This document shows positions 55,906 through 64,000 of a stretch of DNA of 64,000 bases, piece by piece. A program made the translations under genes and the position numbers. The notes below the pieces were generated by a model that was not told the DNA's origin, ran no database searches, and saw nothing but the letters and a program-made list of their open reading frames with translations. Location of the stretch: positions 1 through 64,000 of the forward strand of contig CANROJ010000002.1 of the NCBI GenBank assembly GCA_947632215.1, in the 5' to 3' direction. Positions within the stretch are counted from its first letter, which is position 1. Every line of letters begins with the position of its first letter. This stretch comes from an uncultured Flavobacterium sp. (GTDB lineage Bacteria > Bacteroidota > Bacteroidia > Flavobacteriales > Flavobacteriaceae).

Positions 55906-56916
55906 ATGAATCCAAATTTAGACCCAAGTAGTTCACATCTATCCTCAGAGGAGCAGGATGTAGAAAAAAAGCTTAGACCCTTGTCCTTTGATGATTTCGC
56001 AGGGCAGGAAAACGTTTTGGAGAACTTACAAGTTTTCGTTGAGGCAGCTAATAGGCGTGGTGAAGCTTTGGATCATACTTTGTTTCATGGTCCTCCAGGA
56101 CTTGGTAAAACTACATTAGCTAATATTTTAGCTAGTGAATTAAATGTTGGTATAAAGATCACTTCAGGACCTGTGTTAGATAAACCAGGTGACTTAGCTG
56201 GTCTTCTTACTAATTTAGAAGAGCGAGATGTTTTATTTATTGACGAAATCCATAGGCTTAGTCCAATTGTAGAAGAGTATTTATATTCGGCGATGGAGGA
56301 TTTTAAAATAGATATTATGATAGAATCAGGGCCTAATGCTCGATCGGTTCAAATTAATTTAAATCCATTTACATTAGTGGGAGCTACTACTAGAAGTGGG
56401 TTACTTACTGCTCCAATGCGTGCTAGATTTGGAATTCAAAGTAGATTACAATATTATACTCAGGAGCTGTTAGCCGGGATTATCGAGCGAAGTGCATCTA
56501 TTTTAGGAGTACCCATATCTGTGGAGGCAGCTATTGAGATTGCTGGAAGAAGTCGTGGAACGCCTCGTATTGCAAATGCTCTGTTGCGCAGAGTACGTGA
56601 CTTCGCACAAATAAAAGGTAATGGAAGTATAGATTTGTTTATTTCTAAGTATGCTTTGAATGCTTTAAATGTCGACTCACATGGCTTAGATGAAATGGAT
56701 AATAAAATTTTATCTACTATTATCCAGAAATTTAAAGGAGGGCCTGTTGGTATCTCGACCTTATCTACAGCTGTATCAGATAACGCTGAAACTATAGAAG
56801 AAGTCTATGAACCTTATCTAATACAAGAAGGTTTTTTAGTACGCACAGCTAGAGGACGAGAAGTTACAGCCAAGGCTTATCAGCATTTAGGTCTTGAAGT
56901 ACCCAAGCAGGATTAA
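55906..56916 (+). CDS. ruvB: Holliday junction branch migration helicase RuvB
   Basis: RuvB is the AAA+ motor that drives branch migration with RuvA. The 336-residue protein (typical length) begins [12 protein letters not shown] and has Walker [10 protein letters not shown], Walker B FIDEIHRL, sensor-1 GATTRSG and a C-terminal winged helix. I moved the start from 55840 to 55906 because the upstream ATG sits in the coxA terminator stem. queG follows after 12 bp. ruvA lies 3.4 kb further on, after queG and maeB. Confidence 0.96.
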   Translation: MNPNLDPSSSHLSSEEQDVEKKLRPLSFDDFAGQENVLENLQVFVEAANRRGEALDHTLFHGPPGLGKTTLANILASELNVGIKITSGPVLDKPGDLAGLLTNLEERDVLFIDEIHRLSPIVEEYLYSAMEDFKIDIMIESGPNARSVQINLNPFTLVGATTRSGLLTAPMRARFGIQSRLQYYTQELLAGIIERSASILGVPISVEAAIEIAGRSRGTPRIANALLRRVRDFAQIKGNGSIDLFISKYALNALNVDSHGLDEMDNKILSTIIQKFKGGPVGISTLSTAVSDNAETIEEVYEPYLIQEGFLVRTARGREVTAKAYQHLGLEVPKQD

Positions 56917-56928
56917 TAAGATAGTTTT

Positions 56929-57870
56929 ATGATAAACAACCCTAGTAAATATAGTGCGTGGATAAAAGCGGAAGCTGAGCGTTTGGGTTTTATGCAGTGC
57001 GGTATTTCTAGGGCTGAGTTTTTAGAACAAGAAGCCCCTAGGTTATATAATTGGCTGCAGGAGTCTATGCATGGGCAGATGCATTATATGCAAAACCATT
57101 TTGATATGCGTTTAGACCCTCGATTATTAGTACCAGGAGCTAAAAGCGTTGTTTCTTTAGCTTTGAATTATTTCCCCGAGCAAAAGCAAGTAGAGCAGAG
57201 TTATAAAATTTCAAAATACGCCTATGCAGAGGACTATCATTTTGTTATTAAAGATAAATTAAAGGAATTTCTTTGTTCATTACGCGATACAATTGGAGAT
57301 GTTCAAGGTAGAGTTTTCGTAGATTCTGCTCCTGTTTTAGATAAAGCCTGGGCTGCTAAGAGTGGTCTAGGATGGATAGGTAAAAATAGTAATCTGATAA
57401 ATAAAAAAAGTGGTTCATTTTTCTTTCTAGCCGAGCTTATCATTGATTTAGAATTAGAGTATGATGGTATTGTTAGTGATCACTGTGGTACTTGTACTAG
57501 ATGTATTGACGCTTGTCCTACTAATGCCATTGAACAGCCATACATTGTCAATGGTAGTAAATGTATTTCCTATCTTACCATTGAGTTAAAGGATTCTATA
57601 AGTAAGCAATTTAGTAATCAATTAGAGGACTGGATTTTTGGTTGTGATATTTGTCAAGATGTATGCCCCTGGAATCGTTTTTCAATTAGTCATTCAGAAC
57701 CTCGTTTTGTCCCTAATAACCAGGTGTTGTCTTATAGTAAAAGACAGTGGGAGGAACTTACGGAAGATACTTTTAATGAAATATTTAAAAAATCAGCACT
57801 AAAGAGATCTAAATTTAGTGGATTATTGAGAAATATGGAATTTTTGAACACTGGTCTTAAGGAATTTTGA
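56929..57870 (+). CDS. queG: epoxyqueuosine reductase
   Basis: QueG reduces epoxyqueuosine to queuosine in tRNA, with cobalamin and two [4Fe-4S] clusters. The 313-residue protein has cysteine sets [16 protein letters not shown] and [10 protein letters not shown], and an N-terminal cobalamin-binding domain with [14 protein letters not shown] and [23 protein letters not shown]. It lies 12 bp after ruvB and is probably cotranscribed. Confidence 0.96.
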   Translation: MINNPSKYSAWIKAEAERLGFMQCGISRAEFLEQEAPRLYNWLQESMHGQMHYMQNHFDMRLDPRLLVPGAKSVVSLALNYFPEQKQVEQSYKISKYAYAEDYHFVIKDKLKEFLCSLRDTIGDVQGRVFVDSAPVLDKAWAAKSGLGWIGKNSNLINKKSGSFFFLAELIIDLELEYDGIVSDHCGTCTRCIDACPTNAIEQPYIVNGSKCISYLTIELKDSISKQFSNQLEDWIFGCDICQDVCPWNRFSISHSEPRFVPNNQVLSYSKRQWEELTEDTFNEIFKKSALKRSKFSGLLRNMEFLNTGLKEF

Positions 57871-57895
57871 TACTGCTGTAAAAAGATTACCTTTG
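57867..57895 (+). promoter_or_regulatory. promoter of maeB
   Basis: TTG (57867-57869), an 18-bp spacer and TACCTTTG (57888-57895) match the Bacteroidetes primary-sigma promoter. The -33 element overlaps the queG stop codon. Confidence 0.8.
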
Positions 57896-57918
57896 TTTTG
57901 AAATGAAAAACTATTTTT

Positions 57919-60198
57919 ATGAACAAAGATAATTTACGTAGGGAGGCATTAAAGTATCACGCAGAGCCTATACCTGGGAAAATTCAGGTAGTTCCTACCA
58001 AAAAATATTCTTCACAAAGAGATTTATCTTTAGCATACTCTCCTGGAGTAGCTGAACCTTGTTTGGAGATTGCAGCAGATGTTGAGAATGTATATAAATA
58101 TACAGCTAAAGGTAACTTAGTTGCTGTTATTTCAAATGGAACAGCAGTCTTAGGACTTGGAGATATTGGACCTGAAGCTTCTAAACCTGTAATGGAAGGA
58201 AAGGGATTGTTATTCAAAATTTTCGCAGGTATTGATGTTTTTGATATTGAAGTTGATACTACAGATGTCGATAAATTTATCGAAACAGTGAAAAATATAT
58301 CTCCAACTTTTGGAGGAATTAATTTAGAAGATATTAAAGCTCCTGAATCTTTCGAAATCGAAAGAAGGTTAAAAGAGGAGTTAGATATTCCTGTAATGCA
58401 CGATGATCAGCATGGTACAGCTATTATTTCTGCGGCTGCTTTATTAAACGCAGTAGAATTGGCAGATAAGAAAATGCAAGAGGTAAAGATGGTTATCTCA
58501 GGTGCTGGATCGGCTGCTATAGCTTGTGCCAAATTATATGTAGCTTTTGGTGTGAAAGTTGAGAATATCAAAATGTTTAATAGTAAAGGGGTATTGAAGA
58601 AACAGGATGAACGTATTTCTGACATTCAAAGAGAGTTTGCTGTTGATGATGATATTTCTTTAGCTGATGCAATCAATGGAAGTGATGTGTTTATAGGACT
58701 TTCTACAGCTGATGTTTTAAAACCAGAGATGTTAGAAACTATGGCAGATAATCCTATTGTCTTTGCTATGGCTAACCCTAATCCAGAGATAGATTATAAC
58801 TTAGCTGTTAAAACACGTAAGGATGTTATTATGGCTACGGGTCGTTCTGACTTCCCTAATCAAGTTAATAACGTTTTAGGGTTTCCATATATATTCCGTG
58901 GAGCTTTGGATGTTCGTTCAACTAAGATAAACGAAGAAATGAAGATGGCTGCTGTTGTAGCTTTAGCTGAGTTAGCTAAAGAACCAGTACCAGAGCAAGT
59001 AAATATCGCCTACGGTGCAACTAAATTGTCCTTCGGTAGAGATTATATTATTCCAAAACCTTTTGATCCTAGATTAATTTCTGTAGTCCCACCAGCAGTT
59101 GCTTTAGCTGCTATGGAAAGTGGTGTTGCTAAAGCGCCAATTACTGACTGGGAAGCATATAAGCATGAGTTAGCACTTCGTATGGGCTCGGACAATAAGT
59201 TAGTTAGAATGCTAATTAATCGTGCTAAAACATCACCTAAACGCGTTGTTTACGCTGAGGCTGATCATTTAGATGTTTTAAAAGCTGCTCAAATTGCCTT
59301 TGAGGAAGGAATGACTATTCCGATCTTATTGGGAGATAAAGACACCATCGTAGAACTTAAAAATGAAATCGAGTTTCATGCTGAAGTAGAAATTATAGAC
59401 CCAAAAAGCGAAGTTGAGAGTGAGCGTAGAAATAAATTTGCACAATCTTATTGGCAAGCTAGATTACGTAAGGGTATAACTTTATATGATGCACAGAAGT
59501 TAATGCGCGAGCGTAATTATTTTGCAGCAATGTTGGTTAACGATGGGCAAGCAGATGCGATGTTGACAGGTTATTCAAGAGCATACCCTACGGTAGTTAA
59601 ACCAATCTTAGAGTTAATTAAAAGAGCTCCAGGGGTTTCAAAGGTTGCTACAACTAACCTTATGATGACAAAAAGAGGTCCTATGTTTTTAGCTGATACA
59701 GCAATTAACACAAATCCAAGTGCGGAAGAACTTGCAAAAATTGCTGTTATGACAGATAAAGCAGTTCGCATGTTTGGCATTGAACCTGTTACTGCGATGT
59801 TATCTTATGCTAATTTTGGCTCAGCTAATCAGTGTTCTCCAACAAAAATGAGAGATGCTGTTAAGATCCTTCATGAGCAATACCCAGAAATGGTAGTAGA
59901 CGGTGAAATTCAAATTGATTTTGCATTAAATGATCAAATGCTAAAGAGTAAGTTTCCTTTCTCTAAGTTAGTTGATAAACAAGTAAATACTCTTGTGTTT
60001 CCTAATTTAGACTCTGCTAACATTACATATAAAATGTTAAAAGAATTGAATAAAGCAACTTCTATTGGTCCTATTATTTTAGGATTAGATAAAGCAGTTC
60101 ATATATTTCAATTAGGTGCTAGTGTGGATGAAATGGTTAATATGACTGCTGTTGCAGTTGTAGATGCTCAAGTACGTGAAAGCCGCAAGCGCAAATAA
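57919..60198 (+). CDS. maeB: NADP-dependent malic enzyme with phosphotransacetylase-like domain
   Basis: It decarboxylates malate to pyruvate, supplying NADPH. The 759-residue protein has a malic-enzyme half (about 1-410) with SPGVAEPCLEIA, MHDDQHGTAIISAAALLNA and the nucleotide fold VISGAGSAAIACAKL, joined to a C-terminal phosphate-acetyltransferase-like domain (about 425-759) that regulates activity rather than catalyses in MaeB. The whole length matches the family. It has its own promoter. Confidence 0.96.
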   Translation: MNKDNLRREALKYHAEPIPGKIQVVPTKKYSSQRDLSLAYSPGVAEPCLEIAADVENVYKYTAKGNLVAVISNGTAVLGLGDIGPEASKPVMEGKGLLFKIFAGIDVFDIEVDTTDVDKFIETVKNISPTFGGINLEDIKAPESFEIERRLKEELDIPVMHDDQHGTAIISAAALLNAVELADKKMQEVKMVISGAGSAAIACAKLYVAFGVKVENIKMFNSKGVLKKQDERISDIQREFAVDDDISLADAINGSDVFIGLSTADVLKPEMLETMADNPIVFAMANPNPEIDYNLAVKTRKDVIMATGRSDFPNQVNNVLGFPYIFRGALDVRSTKINEEMKMAAVVALAELAKEPVPEQVNIAYGATKLSFGRDYIIPKPFDPRLISVVPPAVALAAMESGVAKAPITDWEAYKHELALRMGSDNKLVRMLINRAKTSPKRVVYAEADHLDVLKAAQIAFEEGMTIPILLGDKDTIVELKNEIEFHAEVEIIDPKSEVESERRNKFAQSYWQARLRKGITLYDAQKLMRERNYFAAMLVNDGQADAMLTGYSRAYPTVVKPILELIKRAPGVSKVATTNLMMTKRGPMFLADTAINTNPSAEELAKIAVMTDKAVRMFGIEPVTAMLSYANFGSANQCSPTKMRDAVKILHEQYPEMVVDGEIQIDFALNDQMLKSKFPFSKLVDKQVNTLVFPNLDSANITYKMLKELNKATSIGPIILGLDKAVHIFQLGASVDEMVNMTAVAVVDAQVRESRKRK

Positions 60199-60289
60199 TA
60201 AAACTTTATAACCTTTGGCTGTCGTCTTTAACTTTTGCAAAAAAATAGTTAATATTTATTACTATTTTTGAGCTTAAATTAAAGTTATT

Positions 60290-60871
60290 ATGATTGCACA
60301 TATACAAGGGAAATTAGTGGAGAAAACACCCACTGAAGTAGTAATAGATTGCGGGGGAGTAGGATATTTAATCCATATTTCCCTGCATACTTTTTCTCAA
60401 ATTGGTTCTAGTGAAAAACTAAAACTATATACCTATCTTCAAATAAAAGATGACGCACATACTCTTTTCGGTTTTAGTGAAAAGATAGAACGTGAACTTT
60501 TCAAATTACTTATATCTGTCTCAGGTATAGGCGGGAATACTGCCCGCAATATGTTATCCTCAATAAACCCAAGTGATCTTTTTAGAGCTATTGCCAATGC
60601 AGATACTAAAACCATTCAATCAGTAAAAGGTATTGGTAGTAAAACTGCACAAAGGGTAATTTTAGATCTGCAAGAAAAAGCAGTTAAATTGTATGACATT
60701 GATCAACTTTCGCCTATAGTTAACAATACAAACTTAGAAGAAGCGTTATTAGCTTTAGAGGTTTTAGGTTTTGCTAGAAAGACTGCAGAGAAAGTAGTTA
60801 ATAAAGTATTGGACCAAACCCCAGATGCTAGTGTTGAAGCAATTATTAAACAGGCTTTAAAAAATTTGTAG
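60290..60871 (+). CDS. ruvA: Holliday junction branch migration protein RuvA
   Basis: RuvA binds the four-way junction and loads RuvB. The 193-residue protein has an N-terminal OB domain (MIAHIQGKLVEKTPTEVVID), tandem helix-hairpin-helix motifs (VSGIGGNTARNML and VKGIGSKTAQRVILDL), and a C-terminal RuvB-binding domain (ALLALEVLGFARKTAEKVV). sprA follows with its TTG start 4 bp after the stop codon. A TATTTTTG element lies at 60263. Confidence 0.97.
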   Translation: MIAHIQGKLVEKTPTEVVIDCGGVGYLIHISLHTFSQIGSSEKLKLYTYLQIKDDAHTLFGFSEKIERELFKLLISVSGIGGNTARNMLSSINPSDLFRAIANADTKTIQSVKGIGSKTAQRVILDLQEKAVKLYDIDQLSPIVNNTNLEEALLALEVLGFARKTAEKVVNKVLDQTPDASVEAIIKQALKNL

Positions 60872-60874
60872 AGA

Positions 60875-63800
60875 TTGAAATGGTATTCACCAGGTTTACA
60901 TAATCGGTTAGTTATAACTACCTTATTTTTGCTTTTTACTTGGCTAAGTTTTGGGCAGGTGGTTGTTGTACAACAAAGTCAATCCCAAAGTACTTTGCCT
61001 CTGCAGGCTCAGCAAGAGCTTATAGAGCAAGAAGAACTAACTGCGCAGCAAGAGCAAGAATTAGAGTTGTGGGAAGCAGAGTTATTAGAAGATTGGCAGG
61101 AGTTTGAGTTAAATCAAGCCAATGATTCTTTAGCTCCGGCTTATCGACCAGGTAATATTACCTTTCCAGATCCAAATTTTATTAAAGAAGTTTATTCCTA
61201 CAACCCTTTAACAGATAAATATTATTATACCAAAGGCTTAGATAATTACGATGTTAATCTTCCAGTTATTTTAACTAGACAAGAATATGAGCAATTGGTA
61301 CTTCGTGCAGAAATACGAAAGTATTTTCAACAAAAATTCGATGCCATGCATGGACGCTTGGAAGACGAAGAAGCTATGCGTGATATGCTGCCTCGTTATT
61401 ATGTGAATTCTAAGTTGTTTGAAGGGATATTTGGCTCAAATACAATTGATGTGAAACCTACAGGGTCTGTTGAGTTTGATATGGGTATACGCTTTACTAA
61501 ACAAGATAATCCTATTATTTCTCCCAGAAATAGAAACAGTCTGACCTTTGACTTTGATCAGCGTATTAGTATGGGGCTCCACGGGATGGTAGGAACTCGT
61601 ATGGGGGTAAATATCAATTATGATACCCAAAGTACTTTTGATTTCCAAAACATGATGAAACTAGCATATGAGCCCGATGAAGATGCTATTATTAGGAAAA
61701 TTGAGGTTGGTAATGTAAGTATGCCTATAGGAGGTTCTTTAATTCGTGGTGCTCAAAGTTTATTCGGAGTAAGAACAGAGTTGCAATTTGGACGTACTAC
61801 CATTAGTGGAGTGTTCTCTGAGCAAAAGAGTCAAACTACTAGTGTGGTTGCTCAAGGGGCAGGTACTTTAGAAGACTTTGAAATGTATGCTTTAGATTAC
61901 GATGAAGATCGACATTTTTTCTTATCTCAATATTTTAGAAATAATTACGACAGTGCATTAGAAAATTACCCTTATATAAATTCTAGGGTTCGAATAACCC
62001 GTGTAGAGGTTTGGGTTACCAATCGCTATAGTAGAATGGGGCAGACCAACAATAATTCCAGAAATCTAGTTGCCATACAAGATTTAGGTGAAGGAAAAAA
62101 TAAGACAGGAAACGGGAATAGAGTAGTGTCTAAAGATGAACCTGGTTTTTTTGTCAATCCTAATGCAAACCCTTACCCTGATAATAAGAACAACTTATAT
62201 GATCCTGGTAAAATTGGTGCTGCTGGATATTATTTATCTGCCGCAATTCGAAACAGTACCTCCACAAGTCAAGGTTTTAATACTCCTGTTCAAGAAGGAA
62301 GAGATTTTGTTAAGCTAGAGAGCGCTAGGAAACTTAATAATAATGAATTTACGTATCATTCACAACTAGGTTATATCTCATTAAATCAACGTTTGAGTAA
62401 TGATGAAGTTTTAGCTGTAGCTTTCCAATTTAGTGTAGGGGATCAAATTTATCAAGTTGGTGAGTTTGGTAACGATACTCAGGTTCCCCCAGAGAATATA
62501 ACAGGAATCCCTGGAGATAATCAACCTGTGTTGTTATCGGAGTCTATAGTGGTAAAATTATTAAAAAGTAGTCTGACTCTTACCCACGCTCCTGTGTGGA
62601 ATTTAATGATGAAAAACATCTATCAAATCCCAAATGCTTCTTACATTGGTCAGGATAAATTCAGATTTAATATCTTATACACAGATCCTAGTCCTTTAAA
62701 CTATATTTCCTCTGTAGATGGAGGTGTATTGCCTGAAGGAGTTGAGCGTACTGCTTTATTGAGCGTTTTTCATCTAGATAGACTAAATTCCGTGAACGAC
62801 CCCCAAAAGGGTGGTGATGGTTTTTTTGATTTCTTGCCCAATGGTGGATTACAGAATATTTATGATCCAAATGATCCATCTGCTTCTTTTACTGGCAGCA
62901 ATAATAATCAATCAGGATATGGAAATAATAACGGATTCGGTAATAATGGAAGTTTAAATAATAGCTCAGGTTACGGCGGTGGTTCCAGTGGTTATGGTGG
63001 TGGTAATAGCGGTTACGGCGGTGGATATGGAAGTAATAATGGGAATAACACAAATAGCTTTGATGGTATTACTATCGATGCAACTAATGGTAGATTGATT
63101 TTCACTACTGTCGAGCCTTTTGGGGAATACTTATATAATAAATTAGATGAGTCTTTAGTAAGTAACTCAGAGGGATACTACAATGAAGCCTCTTATAATG
63201 AAAATCAGCGTAAGTATGTGTTTTCGGAATTATATAGAAGCACTAAGACTACAGCAATTAGGAATCAAAGTAATAAAAATAAATTTTTATTAAAAGGTAA
63301 GTTCTCTAGTCAAAATGGAGAAGGTATTCCTATTGGAGCTTATAATGTTGCTCCTGGTTCTGTGGTTGTAAAGTCTGCAGGTAGACTACTTATAGAAGGT
63401 GTAGATTATACGGTTGATTACAATAGAGGTAGAGTAATGATCTTGGATCAAGCTCTTTTAGCCTCTAATGCACCGGTAGAGGTATCGGTTGAGAATAATA
63501 CAATGTTTGGGCAACAAACCAAACGTTTTTTTGGTTTGAATTTAGAACACAAGATAAGCGATGATTTGTTGTTTGGAGCTACTTATCTTCGTTTATCAGA
63601 ACGTCCAATGACCCATAAGAGTATGTATGGTCAAGAAGCTGTAAATAATACTATTTGGGGTTTTCACGCACAATATTCCTCTGAAGTTCCAATTTTAACT
63701 AGATTAGTTAATAAGCTGCCCAATATTGATACCGATGTAGAATCTCGAATTACCTTGCGAGGAGAGTTCGCGTATTTGCAACCAGGTAGCTCAAAAATTG

Positions 63801-64000
63801 ACCAAATGAATGGTGAGGCCACTTCTTATCTAGATGATTTTGAAGCAGCTCAATCCAATATTGATGTCAAAGGATCATTTGCTTGGAAGCTCGCTAGTAC
63901 TCCATTGGGTTTTTATACTGAACAATCCAGTGATGCAGAGAATAGTATTGGTAACTACTCTTTAGTTGATGGATATCGTAGAGCAAAACTTTCTTGGTAT
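60875..64000 (+). CDS. sprA: type IX secretion translocon / gliding protein SprA (5' part, runs off window)
   Basis: SprA (Sov in Porphyromonas) is the very large outer-membrane barrel through which the type IX secretion system exports proteins. The first 1042 codons are visible and open to the window end, so the track omits the gene. A TTG start opens a signal peptide (LVITTLFLLFTWLSFGQ), followed by recognisable SprA segments: FTKQDNPIISPRNRNSL, MGVNINYDTQSTFDFQN, and GGSLIRGAQSLFGVRTELQFG. Residues about 670-728 are a Gly/Ser/Asn/Tyr-rich insert. Full length is usually about 2300-2400 residues. TTG is the only plausible start directly after ruvA. Confidence 0.93.
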   Translation, partial: MKWYSPGLHNRLVITTLFLLFTWLSFGQVVVVQQSQSQSTLPLQAQQELIEQEELTAQQEQELELWEAELLEDWQEFELNQANDSLAPAYRPGNITFPDPNFIKEVYSYNPLTDKYYYTKGLDNYDVNLPVILTRQEYEQLVLRAEIRKYFQQKFDAMHGRLEDEEAMRDMLPRYYVNSKLFEGIFGSNTIDVKPTGSVEFDMGIRFTKQDNPIISPRNRNSLTFDFDQRISMGLHGMVGTRMGVNINYDTQSTFDFQNMMKLAYEPDEDAIIRKIEVGNVSMPIGGSLIRGAQSLFGVRTELQFGRTTISGVFSEQKSQTTSVVAQGAGTLEDFEMYALDYDEDRHFFLSQYFRNNYDSALENYPYINSRVRITRVEVWVTNRYSRMGQTNNNSRNLVAIQDLGEGKNKTGNGNRVVSKDEPGFFVNPNANPYPDNKNNLYDPGKIGAAGYYLSAAIRNSTSTSQGFNTPVQEGRDFVKLESARKLNNNEFTYHSQLGYISLNQRLSNDEVLAVAFQFSVGDQIYQVGEFGNDTQVPPENITGIPGDNQPVLLSESIVVKLLKSSLTLTHAPVWNLMMKNIYQIPNASYIGQDKFRFNILYTDPSPLNYISSVDGGVLPEGVERTALLSVFHLDRLNSVNDPQKGGDGFFDFLPNGGLQNIYDPNDPSASFTGSNNNQSGYGNNNGFGNNGSLNNSSGYGGGSSGYGGGNSGYGGGYGSNNGNNTNSFDGITIDATNGRLIFTTVEPFGEYLYNKLDESLVSNSEGYYNEASYNENQRKYVFSELYRSTKTTAIRNQSNKNKFLLKGKFSSQNGEGIPIGAYNVAPGSVVVKSAGRLLIEGVDYTVDYNRGRVMILDQALLASNAPVEVSVENNTMFGQQTKRFFGLNLEHKISDDLLFGATYLRLSERPMTHKSMYGQEAVNNTIWGFHAQYSSEVPILTRLVNKLPNIDTDVESRITLRGEFAYLQPGSSKIDQMNGEATSYLDDFEAAQSNIDVKGSFAWKLASTPLGFYTEQSSDAENSIGNYSLVDGYRRAKLSWY
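62890..63063 (+). repeat. in-frame Gly/Asn/Ser/Tyr-rich low-complexity tract in sprA
   Basis: About 58 codons (residues about 672-728) encode degenerate short repeats: an N-rich part (SNNNQSGYGNNNGFGNNG), then three copies of SGYGGG at the DNA level (GGTTACGGCGGTGG, GGTTATGGTGGTGG, GGTTACGGCGGTGG). It is probably a flexible loop and prone to copy-number change. Confidence 0.85.

Noticed and set aside
1-64000. tRNA, rRNA, CRISPR array, insertion sequence or prophage
   Set aside because: I scanned the spacers for T-loop and anticodon-like sequences, direct repeats with even spacers, and transposase or integrase reading frames, and found none.

Overview
This window is a stretch of core chromosome from a low-GC member of the Flavobacteriia (Bacteroidetes), probably Flavobacteriaceae. 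Four things support this. Genes lack Shine-Dalgarno sequences and have A-rich leaders. Several promoters carry the Bacteroidetes -7 element TAnnTTTG. There are type IX secretion/gliding genes (gldD, sprA) and the alternative complex III operon typical of the phylum. Many paralogues are phylum-specific (DUF3098, DUF3078, malic enzyme fused to a phosphotransacetylase domain). The genus cannot be fixed from the sequence alone. I saw no insertion sequence, prophage, CRISPR array, rRNA or tRNA.

Layout. 0-3.3 kb: a helical-repeat-like hypothetical gene, a convergent gene whose protein ends in a sliding-clamp-binding-like motif, then about 1 kb of AT-rich non-coding DNA with nine DnaA-box-like 9-mers, a candidate replication origin. 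3.3-6.4 kb: XRE regulator, stand-alone fabH paralogue, AraC and TetR regulators. 6.5-16 kb: short-chain polyprenyl synthase, 2-oxoglutarate dehydrogenase E1/E2 (sucAB), a secreted protein, a small AAA+ ATPase and a dGTPase. 16-24 kb: lipoprotein, rplU-rpmA, paired M16 peptidases, a heavy-metal-associated lipoprotein, mutY-ssb-gldD. 24-31 kb: HU, a 30-residue basic protein, RNase G, tadA, dxs, DUF3078 and beta-barrel proteins. 31-40.5 kb: rpoN, asnS, pyrH-frr, a thioredoxin-like protein, truB-uppP-DUF3098-ftsX. 40.7-44.4 kb: leuS, a structured non-coding interval and a SPOR-domain protein.

44.6-55.8 kb is one respiratory operon, actABCDEF-coxB-coxA, encoding alternative complex III (quinol to cytochrome c) followed by two subunits of an aa3-type oxidase. 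55.9-64 kb holds ruvB, queG, maeB, ruvA and the first 1042 codons of sprA, the giant outer-membrane translocon of the type IX secretion system, which runs off the window end.

The window is mostly ordinary housekeeping. The items most worth a second look are the candidate oriC with its neighbour ending in QISLF, the structured non-coding region before the SPOR gene, the absence of gldE between ssb and gldD, and the Gly/Asn-rich insert in SprA. Several track starts were moved (sucA, ruvB, the HMA lipoprotein, gldD, mutY, actE and the gene after sucB) because the upstream start is a rare codon or lies inside a promoter, terminator or neighbouring gene.
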